Assembly: GCA_016793265.1 (NCBI GenBank)
Contig: JAEUHT010000214.1
Coordinates: 1 to 36,155, forward strand
Direction: 5' to 3'
Length of the DNA: 36,155 nt
Source of the DNA: Planctomycetota bacterium
GTDB taxonomy: Bacteria > Planctomycetota > UBA1135 > UBA2386
Part shown: positions 17,978-27,048 of the stretch, piece after piece
Layout of the letters: every line of letters begins with the position of its first letter
How positions within the stretch are numbered: the stretch's first letter is position 1
Notes under the pieces: generated by a model
What the model was told of the DNA's origin: nothing
What the model saw: the letters and a program-made list of their open reading frames with translations, nothing else
Database searches by the model: none
Position numbers and translations under genes: made by a program

Positions 17978-20926
17978 TCAACGGCCTCGCCACTGCTGCT
18001 GCAAGGTCCCCGCGACGGCGGCGGCGGCAGATGCCGGTGCCTGCTTGACGATGCGATCGAGCAGCTGTAACGCGCGTTCCTGGTCGCCGAGGTCGTGGCG
18101 CAACCGCGCCGCCCGCAACCACAGCTCGCCGCGTTCGGCGAGCTCTTCGGCGCCGTCGGCCGCCGGCGCGGTGGCGCCGCGCTGCAGGTAGCGGCGATCG
18201 AGCGACGGCGCCACCGCCGCGGCGACCTCGAACTCGAGCGCCGCCTGCGCCGTCTTGCCGAGCGCCAGCGCCGCCTCGCCGAGGCGCAGGTGCAGCTCGC
18301 GGTAGAACGGATCGATGCGGTTGCACTCGGTCAGGTACCGCAGCTCTTCGCCGCGATTGCCGGCCTCGCGCTCGAACTCCGCCAGCGTGTAGCGCGGCTG
18401 GAAGGCGCGCGCCGTGCGGCGGCAGAAGGCCTTCATCTCCATCTGCGCCTGCGTGCGATCGCCACGATCACGATAGAGCCGCGCCAGACGCAGCTCGGGG
18501 GCACTCTCCTGCTCGGTGCACGACGGCCAGCAGGCCTTGGCGCGCTGGAACTGATCGATGGCACCGTCCGCGTCCCCGGCGGCGAGCAGCGCATCGCCGA
18601 AGGCGAGCCGGGAGTCGAAGTCGTCGGCACCGGCGGCGAAGCCCCGCCGCCAGCAATCGATGGCCGCGGCGTCCTCCTGGCGGCGGTGCAGCAGCTCGGC
18701 GCGCACCAACAGGGCGCCACCGTGTTCCGGATCCGCGCGCAGCACCTCGGCCAACCAGCGCCCGGCGTCGACCGGGTTGTCGCGCTGCAGACAGGCCCAC
18801 GCCAACTGCACCCGCGTCGCCAGATCGCTGCGATCCTGCGCCGCCGCCACCACGAGCCGCTGCATGGCGGCTTCGTCGAAGCGCGGCACCAGCCGGATGC
18901 CGCGCAGCTTCTGGCTCACGAAGTCGAGCAACTCGCGGTCGAACGCGCGCGAGGGCATGCCGAGCGCCTGCTGGAACGCCTCCTCCGTGTCGAGGTCCTC
19001 GCCGAACGCCTGCAGCAGCGCCAGCGCCTTGTCGAAGCCGTACTGCCGCGCGATCCACTCGACGATGAGCCCGCCCTGGTAGTAACCGAACAGGATGCGT
19101 GGCCCGCGGAACAGCCGGTTCAGCAGGTGCACCGGCGGGATGTCCTGGTTGTGGAAGGCGTCGAACAACTCGCGGTCCATGCCGCGCTCCCACGCCGGGT
19201 CGCGACACTTCTCCTCGTAGACCGAGAACCCCTCGGTCAGCCAACGCGGCACCCGGTGCTTGCTGAGCCCGAGCGTCAACACGTGCGTGTACTCGTGCCA
19301 GGCGGTGGCCTCCCACATGAAGTCCTGCTTGCGCAGGTCGCCGTCGACCGGCGACACCAGCGTGATCAGGCCGCCGAAGCAGGCGCCGAGCGCGGTGAAG
19401 CCGCGGAAGCCGATCGTGCGCACCGAGAAGTCGTCCCAGGTGTGCAGCACCTCGATGCGCGTCGGTTGCGCGGGGTGGAAGTGGTACTTGTCGCCGAGCG
19501 TCTCCGCCGCCTCGAGCTGGATCGGCAGCAGGTAGGCCTGCAGCACCTCGGCGTCGCCGCGGTGGAGCTGCAGCTTGAAGCGGCCGTGGTCGACGATCGT
19601 GTACTGCTCGTCGAGCAGCTCCTGCACGGCGATGGCGTTGTTGCGCCACGGCTGCACGAAGCCCGGCTGCAGCGCCCGCGCCCGTTCGAGCAGCTTCCTG
19701 GCCTGCTCCCCCTGCCCGGTGTAGATCAGCGCCTTGGCCATGCCGTGCAGCGACGGCAGGTCGTCGGGGTCGGCGCCGAGCGCCGCTTCGTAGAACGGCA
19801 ACGCGTCGGCGAAGCGGTAGAGCGCGACCAGATGGTCGGCCAGGATGCGGTCGGGTTCGGGCCAGCGCGCATCGCCGGTGGCGGCGCGTTCGCGGAACGC
19901 CCGGTAGCCGGCGGCGTCGTGCAGCAGGTGCGCCGCCGCGGCGCGGTGGCACAACGCCAGGCGGTGGTTGCCGTCGACGGCCAGCGCCGCGTCCAAGAGG
20001 CGCGCCGCGTCGCCGTAGCGGCGGTCGTCGAGCACGTTGGCGGCGCGCAGCACGATCGCCTCGACGTTGTTCTCGTCGCGCTCGAGCAAGCGCTGCAGGA
20101 AGCGCTCGGTCCTGTCGGCTTCGAGCACTGCGTTGGCGCTGCGGATGCGGTACATCGCCAGCAGGGCCTGCTCGTCGTCGCCGTTCTGCTCGAGCACCTT
20201 GTTGATGTCGCGCTCGCCGCTCGGGAAGCCGCTGGTCTCGCCGTAGGCCTCGAATTTCAGCAAGCCGAAGGTCGTGCGGGCCTCGGGCCGATCCGGCGCC
20301 GCGGTCATGCTCTCCACCAGCACCTGGCTCGCCTGCTCGAGCAGCTCGCGGCCGCCGAGCCGCCACATCGAACGGCCGAGGAAGGCCAGCTGCAGCGGGT
20401 CCGCCGGCCGCGGCCGCGCCACCGCCTGCTGCCAGGCTTCCCGCGCGGCGGCCCGGCGGCCTGCGAGCGCCAACACGGCGCCGAGTTCGTAACGGGCCTG
20501 CTGGTCGTCGGCGTCGAGTTCGACGAGCCGCGCCAGCAGCCGCTCGGCGCCGTCATAGTCGCCGAGCCGCCGCCGCACCTCCGCGTGCAGCAGCCGGAAG
20601 TCGCGCTGCTCGCTGAACGGTGGCGCGGCGCCGTCGAGCACCTGCCGCACCTCAGGGTACTTGCCGCGCTGCAGGTTGATACGCTGCAGGCCCACCTCGG
20701 CGGCGAAGCCCACCGCCGCCGGCGGCCGCGACGCCTCGGGCTGCTCGGCGATGGCGTCGAGCAGCTCCTCGAAGGCCGCCTGCGCCGACGACAGCTGGCC
20801 GCGCAGCAGCTTCGTCTGCGCCTCCTGCAGCATGGCGGCGAACTCCGCGTCCGGCTCCTGGGCCAGCAGCCGCCCGGCCGCGAGCAGACAGCTCAGGCCG
20901 GCGGCGATCGTCACGAACAACCTCAT
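17978..20926 (-). CDS. Secreted TPR protein with gluzincin metallopeptidase domain
   Basis: A 982-aa protein with signal peptide (MRLFVTIAAGLSCLLAAG, then LAQ). Residues about 30-470 are tetratricopeptide-like helices. In the centre HEYTH (544-548) with Glu565 in WLTEGFSVYEE gives the HEXXH-16-E zinc site of the peptidase MA superfamily. A second TPR array (about 690-970) follows. All three zinc ligands and the catalytic Glu are present, so it may be an active periplasmic protease whose TPR arms recruit partners. It probably has a leaderless mRNA: TATTGT ends 7 nt before the ATG. The upstream thioesterase gene is on the same strand, 79 bp away. Confidence 0.85.
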   Translation of the reverse strand: MRLFVTIAAGLSCLLAAGRLLAQEPDAEFAAMLQEAQTKLLRGQLSSAQAAFEELLDAIAEQPEASRPPAAVGFAAEVGLQRINLQRGKYPEVRQVLDGAAPPFSEQRDFRLLHAEVRRRLGDYDGAERLLARLVELDADDQQARYELGAVLALAGRRAAAREAWQQAVARPRPADPLQLAFLGRSMWRLGGRELLEQASQVLVESMTAAPDRPEARTTFGLLKFEAYGETSGFPSGERDINKVLEQNGDDEQALLAMYRIRSANAVLEADRTERFLQRLLERDENNVEAIVLRAANVLDDRRYGDAARLLDAALAVDGNHRLALCHRAAAAHLLHDAAGYRAFRERAATGDARWPEPDRILADHLVALYRFADALPFYEAALGADPDDLPSLHGMAKALIYTGQGEQARKLLERARALQPGFVQPWRNNAIAVQELLDEQYTIVDHGRFKLQLHRGDAEVLQAYLLPIQLEAAETLGDKYHFHPAQPTRIEVLHTWDDFSVRTIGFRGFTALGACFGGLITLVSPVDGDLRKQDFMWEATAWHEYTHVLTLGLSKHRVPRWLTEGFSVYEEKCRDPAWERGMDRELFDAFHNQDIPPVHLLNRLFRGPRILFGYYQGGLIVEWIARQYGFDKALALLQAFGEDLDTEEAFQQALGMPSRAFDRELLDFVSQKLRGIRLVPRFDEAAMQRLVVAAAQDRSDLATRVQLAWACLQRDNPVDAGRWLAEVLRADPEHGGALLVRAELLHRRQEDAAAIDCWRRGFAAGADDFDSRLAFGDALLAAGDADGAIDQFQRAKACWPSCTEQESAPELRLARLYRDRGDRTQAQMEMKAFCRRTARAFQPRYTLAEFEREAGNRGEELRYLTECNRIDPFYRELHLRLGEAALALGKTAQAALEFEVAAAVAPSLDRRYLQRGATAPAADGAEELAERGELWLRAARLRHDLGDQERALQLLDRIVKQAPASAAAAVAGTLQQQWRGR

Positions 20927-20933
20927 GGTGCCG

Positions 20934-20939
20934 ACAATA
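20934..20939 (-). promoter_or_regulatory. -10 box 7 nt before the TPR-metallopeptidase start
   Basis: TATTGT on the minus strand is followed by exactly 7 nt and the ATG at 20926, with no ribosome-binding site. No -35 match is seen. Confidence 0.55.
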
Positions 20940-21005
20940 CGACGCCGGCGTCGAGGATGCTGGTGCCGGTTCGGCGAGTCCCGGCGACGGCGGCAGGTCC
21001 GATGG

Positions 21006-21410
21006 TCATGCCGATGGCAGCTCTTCGAACTGCTGCAGGGTCTCGCGCACCTCGGCCGGCACCGCACACGGCCGCAGGTCCGCGTCGACGAACACCAGCG
21101 CGGCCTCGGCGGTGACCAGCACCTCGTCCTCGGCGCGCACTTCGTACGCCATGCGGAAGCTCGTGGTGCCGAGCGAACGGGTCGCCGCCGCCACCTCGGT
21201 GCGCATGCCGAGCCGACCCGGCCGCAGGAACTTCACCGTGGTCTCGGCGAGCACGAACGGCACCCGGTGGTCGCGCAGCAGCCCGAGATGCTGGAAGTAC
21301 AGGTAGCGCGCCTGCTCCATCAGGCTCAGGAAGGCGGCGTTGTTGACGACTCCGGCGGAGTCCACGTCGACCCAGCGCAGCGGCACCTCGGCGGCGAAGC
21401 GGAAGAACAT
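21006..21410 (-). CDS. Acyl-CoA thioesterase, YbgC/FcbC-type hot-dog fold
   Basis: A 134-aa hot-dog fold protein likely to hydrolyse acyl-CoA thioesters. LRWVDVDSAGVVNNAAFLSLMEQARYLYF matches the 4HBT signature (split here: VDVDSAG with the catalytic Asp, then VVNNAAF), with Asn where many members have His. The later VPFVLAETTVKFLRPGR and TTSFRMAYEV segments are also typical. I start it at ATG 21410, directly before the hot-dog fold; another ATG at 21452 is possible. It is divergent from the HtrA gene, 106 bp apart. The substrate is not determinable. Confidence 0.88.
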   Translation of the reverse strand: MFFRFAAEVPLRWVDVDSAGVVNNAAFLSLMEQARYLYFQHLGLLRDHRVPFVLAETTVKFLRPGRLGMRTEVAAATRSLGTTSFRMAYEVRAEDEVLVTAEAALVFVDADLRPCAVPAEVRETLQQFEELPSA

Positions 21411-21516
21411 GCCCGGTATCGTGCGCCCCGGGTCGCCCGCTGTCGATGCCATCGCCGGTTCGCCCCCGTGCACTGGCTCGGAGCGATCCGCGGTCTCGTT
21501 CGTCCTCGGCGCCGAC

Positions 21517-22983
21517 ATGCCCAGAATGCGCACCCTCCTGCTGTTCCCCGGACTGCTGTTGACCGGACTGCTGTTGACCACGCCCGTGTTCGCCCAGGGT
21601 GGGCGCGCCGTGGAGCGAGGATCGCCGCTGCAGGTCGTCGAGCCCGACGCCGGCGAGCGCGAACTGCGCATGACCCCGGTCGTGCGCGCCGTGCAGAAGG
21701 CGGCCGACAGCGTGGTCAGCATCTACCTGCAGCACCAGCTCGCCCGCGTCGGGGCCGTCACCGAGGGCCAGGGCTCCGGCGTCATCCTCGACGCCTCGGG
21801 GCTGGTGATCACCAACTGGCACGTGGTCGCCCCGGTGCTGCTCGCCGACCCGCGCAACGGCCCGCTCGGCGTCGAGGTCAAGTTGCGCGACGGCCGCAGC
21901 CGCGCGGCGCAGGTGCTGAGCTCGTCGCCGCAGCGTGACCTCGCCCTGCTGCAACTGCGCCTCGAAGCCAACGAACAGGTCAAGCCGATCGAGATCGGCC
22001 GCAGCGCCGACCTCATGATCGGCGAGACGGTGATCGCGATCGGCAACCCGCAGGGCCACGCCAACACGGTGACGAGCGGGGTGTTGTCGGCGATCGACCG
22101 CTCGATCAAGGTGCGCACGCCGGACGGTTCGGTGCGCGAGTATGCCGGCCTGCTGCAGACCGATGCCGCGATCAACCAGGGCAACAGCGGCGGCGCCTTG
22201 CTCGACATCACCGGCCGGCTGATCGGCATCAACAACGCCATGGCGATGGGCGCCGAGAACATCGGCTTCGCCATCCCGATGGACGCGGTGCGCGAGGAGT
22301 TCGACCGCGAGTTGATCCAGAGCGCGAGCTTCGTCGGCCCGGTCGACGGGCCGTGGCTCGGCCTCGAGGTCGCCGACGCGGCCGGCGGCGTGGTCGTGCG
22401 CGAAGTCGTGCCCGGCAGCCCGGCGGCGGCCGCCGACATCCGGCCCGGCGACGTGCTGGCCCGCATCGGCGAACACGACGTGCGCACGTCGCTCGACTAC
22501 CTGCGCCGCTTCGCGACGCTGCGGTCGCGGCAGCCGGTGCCGCTGTCGCTGCGCCGCGAGGGCAAGGGCCAGCAGGTCGACGCGACGCCGATCCCGCGCT
22601 TCGAGGGCACCGTGCTGCAGGCGATCGGCGCCGAGCTCGAACAGGTCGAGGCCGACAACGACCACGAGCTCGCCAAGCGCGCGACGCTCGCCTTCTACCG
22701 CGGCAGCAACCTGCGCCGGGTGACGCTGCTGCCGGCCGTGCTGCGGGTGCGCGGCGTCACGCCGGGCGGCCCGGCGCAGGCCTTCGGCCTCGAACCCGGC
22801 GACGTGCTGCTGTCGGCCGTCGTCGACGTGCGTGGCTTTTCGCGCGAGGCCCAACTGACCTCGCTGCGCGGACTCGCCGCCCTGCTCGACCAGTACCGCG
22901 GTGGTTCCTTGCGGCTGGCGTTCTTGCGCGGCGACAAGGAGTACGAGGGCACCATCGACGTGCGCGGCCCCGGCCGTCGCTGA
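21517..22983 (+). CDS. Periplasmic trypsin-like serine protease with PDZ domains (HtrA/DegP family)
   Basis: A 488-aa protein with an N-terminal signal peptide (cleavage near PVFAQG). The protease domain keeps the full triad: His102 in TNWHVV, Asp141 in SPQRDLALLQL and Ser224 in INQGNSGGALL. A PDZ domain (about 285-375) carries GVVVREVVPGSPAAAADIRPGDVL, and a second PDZ-like domain (about 395-485) carries RGVTPGGPAQAFGLEPGDVLL. The family degrades or refolds damaged envelope proteins. The start could be ATG 21517 or ATG 21526; no ribosome site separates them. The stop is 8 bp from the convergent neighbour. Confidence 0.94.
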   Translation: MPRMRTLLLFPGLLLTGLLLTTPVFAQGGRAVERGSPLQVVEPDAGERELRMTPVVRAVQKAADSVVSIYLQHQLARVGAVTEGQGSGVILDASGLVITNWHVVAPVLLADPRNGPLGVEVKLRDGRSRAAQVLSSSPQRDLALLQLRLEANEQVKPIEIGRSADLMIGETVIAIGNPQGHANTVTSGVLSAIDRSIKVRTPDGSVREYAGLLQTDAAINQGNSGGALLDITGRLIGINNAMAMGAENIGFAIPMDAVREEFDRELIQSASFVGPVDGPWLGLEVADAAGGVVVREVVPGSPAAAADIRPGDVLARIGEHDVRTSLDYLRRFATLRSRQPVPLSLRREGKGQQVDATPIPRFEGTVLQAIGAELEQVEADNDHELAKRATLAFYRGSNLRRVTLLPAVLRVRGVTPGGPAQAFGLEPGDVLLSAVVDVRGFSREAQLTSLRGLAALLDQYRGGSLRLAFLRGDKEYEGTIDVRGPGRR

Positions 22984-22991
22984 GGCGGCGG

Positions 22992-24485
22992 TCATCGCCA
23001 CACCCAATCGCAGCGGGCCAGGAGCGTGAACGAGGTCGCCAGGTCGGCATCGTCGAGCGGCGGCGTGTCGAGCACGGCGCGCTGCACCAGCAGGCGTGAC
23101 AGCAGCCGCCGCTGGTCGTTGCGGGTCAGGCCGTCGAGCATCGCCGCGGCGCTGGCGCTGCCGACCTCACGGTGCTCGGCGAACGGCTCGCCGCCGGCAA
23201 CACGCCAGTGGGTCGGCAGGCCAGGGCCGCCACGACCGAGGCGGTCGGCGAACGCCGCCTGCACCGCCGCGACCTTGGCCGCGAGCGCCGCATCCGGACA
23301 CCGCTGCAGGTGCGCGGTCAGCGCCGGCAGCAACAGCCCGCAGGTCAGCCACGCCCGCTCCAGGTAGACGCCGTCACCGACTTCGCCCTCGCCGAAGCGG
23401 AAGGTGGTGAGCACCGGGTCGAAGCGCCGTACGATCGACGCCGCGTAGGCGTCGGCGACGCGCCGCAGGCCCGGATCCGGGTCGTGCCGCAGCAGCGCCT
23501 CGAGTTCGAGCAGCGGCCAGGCATGTTCCCGCAGGCGTTCGTTGCTGCCGGTGCCGCGCGGCGGCGACGCGGCGATGGCGCGGCCGATGCTGCGCGCGGC
23601 ACCGATGCAGTCGTCGTCGGCGGTCAACAGGCCGACCCACAGCAGGCCCTGCAGCCAGGCGTGGCCGACCTCGGGCTCGCCCGTGCGATGCTCGGGCCCG
23701 TGCGGGAACGGCAGCCCCAGGTGTTCGTCGAGGTCGTGGTCGAGCAGATGCCGCGCCGCGCGGCACGCCCGCTGCCAACAGTCCGCGTCGCCGAGGCCGA
23801 GCGCCGCCTTGGCCAGCGCCAGGGTGGTGTCGAACTCGAGGTTGGTGACCACACCTCCGCTGCGCCCATAGTCGCCGGCGCCGCGGGCCCCCGGCAGCTC
23901 CGGCAGCGCCGCCGCGGCGGCTTCGAGTTGCCGGCGCACCCGGCGCGGCACGGCGCCAGCCCCTCGGGCTGGCAACAGCCCCACGCGCTCGCCGAAGCCG
24001 GGCAGGTCGACGACGACCCGTGCCCGTTGCCCCAGCCCCGACTGCGTGCAGCGCCACTCGCCGGGCAAGTAGCGCTCGCCGGCGATGACGGCGCCGAGGT
24101 CCACCCGTTCGCGCCGGCGTTCGTCGACGGTGCCGTCCGCCCACCGCCAGCGCTCGAGGCTGCTCGGGCCATCGACGCCGACCTGCTGGGTGCGTTCGTG
24201 GACGAACGCCGGCCCACGTCCATCCGCGCAAGGACCGAGATCCCCCGGCAGCAGCCGTACGCGGCCCGGTGGCCCGAGCAGGGCCACCTCGATCCACACC
24301 GGATCGGGGTCGGCGCCACCGATCGGCAACCGTCGCCACTGCAGCACGCCCGGGCCGTCGAGGCCGAGCCCGCGCCGCACGATGGCCGCCGGCACCGGCA
24401 TGCCGAAGCGCACCGGCCGGCCGTCGAGCGGCACGGCGCCCAACACCTGCAACAACGTCGCCGCCGAGACGAAACCGAGTTCCAC
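22992..24485 (-). CDS. Hypothetical protein, RIFT-barrel plus alpha/alpha-toroid (PcRGLX/YetA-like)
   Basis: A 497-aa protein without clear catalytic assignment. The N-terminus (RPVRFGMPVPAAIVRRGLGL ... GVLQWRRLP) resembles the RIFT-related beta domain of PcRGLX/YetA-like proteins. Residues about 210-490 are helical pairs with repeated WL, H and G motifs (VTNLEFDTTLALAKAALG, GHAWLQGLLWVGLLTADDD, HAWPLLELEALLRHD), as in (alpha/alpha)6 toroids of polysaccharide lyases and glycosidases. It is shorter than typical family members and lacks a visible signal peptide. The start is GTG 24485, without a good ribosome site. It lies 54 bp downstream of the Nudix gene. The family call is by eye. Confidence 0.5.
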   Translation of the reverse strand: MELGFVSAATLLQVLGAVPLDGRPVRFGMPVPAAIVRRGLGLDGPGVLQWRRLPIGGADPDPVWIEVALLGPPGRVRLLPGDLGPCADGRGPAFVHERTQQVGVDGPSSLERWRWADGTVDERRRERVDLGAVIAGERYLPGEWRCTQSGLGQRARVVVDLPGFGERVGLLPARGAGAVPRRVRRQLEAAAAALPELPGARGAGDYGRSGGVVTNLEFDTTLALAKAALGLGDADCWQRACRAARHLLDHDLDEHLGLPFPHGPEHRTGEPEVGHAWLQGLLWVGLLTADDDCIGAARSIGRAIAASPPRGTGSNERLREHAWPLLELEALLRHDPDPGLRRVADAYAASIVRRFDPVLTTFRFGEGEVGDGVYLERAWLTCGLLLPALTAHLQRCPDAALAAKVAAVQAAFADRLGRGGPGLPTHWRVAGGEPFAEHREVGSASAAAMLDGLTRNDQRRLLSRLLVQRAVLDTPPLDDADLATSFTLLARCDWVWR

Positions 24486-24539
24486 ACGGAGAAAGGGCAG
24501 GCTCCGGCGCCGCGGTCGCAGACGATCCGGGAAATCCCG

Positions 24540-24995
24540 TCAGTCGCGCCAGGCGCTCTGGAACCAAGATCCACCGGCGGCGAGCCAGGCGCGGAAGCTG
24601 TCGTGATAAGGCGCCGTGAGCGCGGCCTGCAACTCGTCGCGCGACATCCAGCGCACGGCCTTCACCTCGTGCCCGGCCACCGCTTCGCCGGTTGCGTCGG
24701 CGGCGAAGAAGAACGACCGCCAGGCGTGCACGCGGCCGCCGCGGCGCAGCCGTTCGCCCTCCTGCACGAACAGGAAGCGCGGCTCGCCCCGCACCACCAG
24801 CCCGGTCTCCTCACCGACCTCGCGATGCAGCGCCTCGAGCAGCAGCTCCCCCGGTTCGACGCGGCCGCCGGGCAGGTCCCAGGTGCGCACCTCGGCCCCA
24901 CCGACCAAGCGCTCGTTCGCCACCATCAGCACCCGCTCGCCGCGGCTGATCACAGCGAAGGCGCCCAGGAAGTCGGCGGTGAAGTCGTCGCTCAT
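24540..24995 (-). CDS. Nudix hydrolase
   Basis: A 151-aa pyrophosphohydrolase. The Nudix box GGRVEPGELLLEALHREVGEETGLV-like stretch (read in two parts: GGRVEPGELLLEA, LHREVGEETGLV) fits G-x5-E-x7-REUxEExGU exactly, with metal-binding REVGEE. The start at ATG 24995 (MSDDFTADFLGAF) opens the first beta strand. Substrates of such proteins range over (d)NTPs, ADP-sugars and capped dinucleotides, and cannot be assigned here. It lies between a small lipoprotein gene (46 bp upstream) and the toroid protein gene. Confidence 0.93.
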   Translation of the reverse strand: MSDDFTADFLGAFAVISRGERVLMVANERLVGGAEVRTWDLPGGRVEPGELLLEALHREVGEETGLVVRGEPRFLFVQEGERLRRGGRVHAWRSFFFAADATGEAVAGHEVKAVRWMSRDELQAALTAPYHDSFRAWLAAGGSWFQSAWRD

Positions 24996-25041
24996 GGCCG
25001 CATTCGATGCCGGTCCGCGCGCGAGGGCAACCGCGGCGCGC

Positions 25042-25824
25042 TCAATCGGGCAGCGGCTCCAGGCGCACCAGAGCGGTCGCCGCACTGGCGCCGCCGTCGA
25101 GCCACTGCAGCGTGGCCAGGTCGATGCGCAGCGGTTCGCGGCTGCCGCGCCCGACCAACACGAGCTCGGGCGACACCGCCGCCGGCGATCGCAGCAGGAA
25201 CTGGAAGTCCGCGTCACCGAACTCGACCAAGCCAGCGAGGTCGACGGCGAAGTCGATGCCCGGCGCCGTCACCTGGGCGGCGAGTTCGAGTCCGCCACCT
25301 ACGGCCGCCTGCGAGAACTCGACCTGCAGCGGCTCCGCCGGCGCGCCGGCGCGCAGCAGTTCGCCCTGCCACGGCCCGGCGAGATCGAGTGGCATCGGCA
25401 GCGCGCGCGACCACGTCGCCGTCAGCACGCCGCGATCGGCGCCACAGTCGTAGCTGCCGCCAAGGCTGCCGTCGGCGAGCGCCGCGGCCCGCAGCACCAC
25501 TTCGCCGGCGCGGCCGAGCTCGATGCGGCCATCCCGCAGCGAGAGGTCGTAGTCGCCGGGCACGAGGCACGGATTGGCCAACAGCAGCTCGACCAGCGGC
25601 TCGCCGCGGAACTGCCGTACGCGCACCGTCAACGGCCCGCTGCCGTCGTCGGCCGTCGACGTCCACGTGCCCTGCCATTCGCCGGCGAGCGCCTCGAGCG
25701 GGTCCTCGCCGTAGCCGATGCGCACGTACTGCACGTCACACGCGGCCGCCGGCAACAGCACGGCCAAGGCGGCGATGGCCGACCAGCGAACGACCGGCGA
25801 CCGGAGCTCGTGCGCGCATCGCAT
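25042..25824 (-). CDS. Hypothetical lipoprotein
   Basis: A 260-aa protein I do not recognise. The N-terminus has a hydrophobic stretch VVRWSAIAALAVLLPAAACD ending in a lipobox AAC, so it is probably a lipoprotein. The rest is beta-rich with alternating charged and hydrophobic residues and repeated EWQGTW / GPWQGEL elements, suggesting two related lipocalin-like or beta-sandwich units. The start at ATG 25824 lies 8 bp after the stop of the glycosyltransferase gene, and a TAGGCT -10-like box lies 10 nt upstream. Confidence 0.65.
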   Translation of the reverse strand: MRCAHELRSPVVRWSAIAALAVLLPAAACDVQYVRIGYGEDPLEALAGEWQGTWTSTADDGSGPLTVRVRQFRGEPLVELLLANPCLVPGDYDLSLRDGRIELGRAGEVVLRAAALADGSLGGSYDCGADRGVLTATWSRALPMPLDLAGPWQGELLRAGAPAEPLQVEFSQAAVGGGLELAAQVTAPGIDFAVDLAGLVEFGDADFQFLLRSPAAVSPELVLVGRGSREPLRIDLATLQWLDGGASAATALVRLEPLPD

Positions 25825-25832
25825 GGGGTGCG

Positions 25833-27005
25833 TTAGCCTACCGGAGCAGCGTGGCAACGGGGGCTGGCCAGGTAGCTGGCGAGCTGGCGGTCGAATACGG
25901 CCGCGGGCAGGCAACTCGCCACAGCGCGGCGATTCGCCGCAGCGAGCGCGGCGGCGCCAGGCGGCGCGGCGAGCAGGCCGAGCAGGGCGGCGGCGAGGCC
26001 CGTGACCCCGGCCGCGGCTGGCACCAGCACACCCTGGCCCAGCTCTGCCAGCACATCGTGCACGCCCGGCACGTCGTAGCCGCAGACGGGCACGCCGGCG
26101 GCGAAGGCCTCGATCGCGACCAGCGGGCACCCTTCGCGCACGCTCGGCAACACCAGGGCGTCGTAGGCCGGCAGCACCGCGGCGATGTCGGGCACGGCGC
26201 CGAGGCAGCGCACGCGGCCGGGCGCCAGGTCGCGGCCGAGCGCCTCGATCGCCGCCCGTTCGGGCCCGTCCCCGACGACGTCGCCGCGCAGGTCGGGGCA
26301 AGCCGCGACGGCGCGCACGAAGTCGGCGACGCGCTTGATCGGCACCAGGCGGCCGACGCAGACCGCGGCCTTGCCCGCGGCCGGCAACTCGAGCCGGCGC
26401 CGCGACGCGTCGCGCGACCACGGCTGCAACAGCGGCACAGCAGGCGGCACCACCTGCAGCCGCTCGCGCGCGGCGATGCCGGCGGCGGCGAGCTCGTCGG
26501 CACAACTGGCGCTGACGGCGAACAGCACGTCGGTGGCCGCGGCAGCGCGCCGTTCCTGCCGTCGCAACCACGCCGAGAACAGCCGGCCGAAGTAGTCCTG
26601 CAGCACGTGGCCGTGGAAGGTGTGGGCGACGAGCGCCGTCGGCCACGCCCGCGCGGCGCGGCGGCCGAGCCAGCCCGCTTTGCTGGTGTGCGTGTGCACG
26701 ACGTCGGGCCGGAACGCGCGCAACAGCCGGCGCAAGGCCAGCCCCGCGCGCAGGTCGGCGAACGGCGCGATGCCGCGCCGCAGCGCCGGCACCACGACCC
26801 AGCCCTCGGCCGCTTCGCCGAGCGCGAGCGCCGCCGGCAGCGACAGCTCCGGCACGCCCGCAAGGGCCGGCGACAACAACGCTTCGTCGCGGTCGACGGC
26901 GCCGGTCACCAGCAGCGTGCGCACGCCGCGCGCCTTGGCCGCGTGCCACAAGGCGATCGCCTGCCGCGTCGGCCCACCGAGGTTGGGCCGCGTCAACACG
27001 CGCAT
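25833..27005 (-). CDS. GT4-family glycosyltransferase
   Basis: A 390-aa GT-B fold enzyme transferring a sugar from a nucleotide-sugar donor. The N-domain opens MRVLTRPNLGGPTRQAIAL with the glycine-rich acceptor loop, then VVHTHTSKAGWLGRRAARA. The C-domain has AVCVGRLVPIKRVADFV, VGDGPERAAIEALG, the bend VRCLGAVPDIAAVLPAYDALVL-like (read in pieces) and VREGCPLVAIEAFAAGVPV, the retaining EX7E motif. I use ATG 27005; GTG 27014, 4 nt after GGAGG, is an alternative. It is 43 bp from the DUF5658 gene upstream and probably co-transcribed. Confidence 0.9.
   Translation of the reverse strand: MRVLTRPNLGGPTRQAIALWHAAKARGVRTLLVTGAVDRDEALLSPALAGVPELSLPAALALGEAAEGWVVVPALRRGIAPFADLRAGLALRRLLRAFRPDVVHTHTSKAGWLGRRAARAWPTALVAHTFHGHVLQDYFGRLFSAWLRRQERRAAAATDVLFAVSASCADELAAAGIAARERLQVVPPAVPLLQPWSRDASRRRLELPAAGKAAVCVGRLVPIKRVADFVRAVAACPDLRGDVVGDGPERAAIEALGRDLAPGRVRCLGAVPDIAAVLPAYDALVLPSVREGCPLVAIEAFAAGVPVCGYDVPGVHDVLAELGQGVLVPAAAGVTGLAAALLGLLAAPPGAAALAAANRRAVASCLPAAVFDRQLASYLASPRCHAAPVG
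25835..25840 (-). promoter_or_regulatory. -10-like box near the lipoprotein start
   Basis: TAGGCT on the minus strand ends 10 nt before ATG 25824, inside the end of the glycosyltransferase gene. A transcript from here would have a leader of only about three bases. Weaker than the 7-nt cases. Confidence 0.3.
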
Positions 27006-27048
27006 CAGCCGCACGCGGCCTCCGACGGCGCCGCGCGCGCGGCGCCGT

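Noticed and set aside
18095..21115. Very long open frame (1006 codons) on the plus strand over the TPR-metallopeptidase gene
   Set aside because: It is antisense to a gene with signal peptide, zinc motif and TPRs. Its translation is rich in Arg, His, Gln and Val without domains, as expected of a GC-rich shadow frame.
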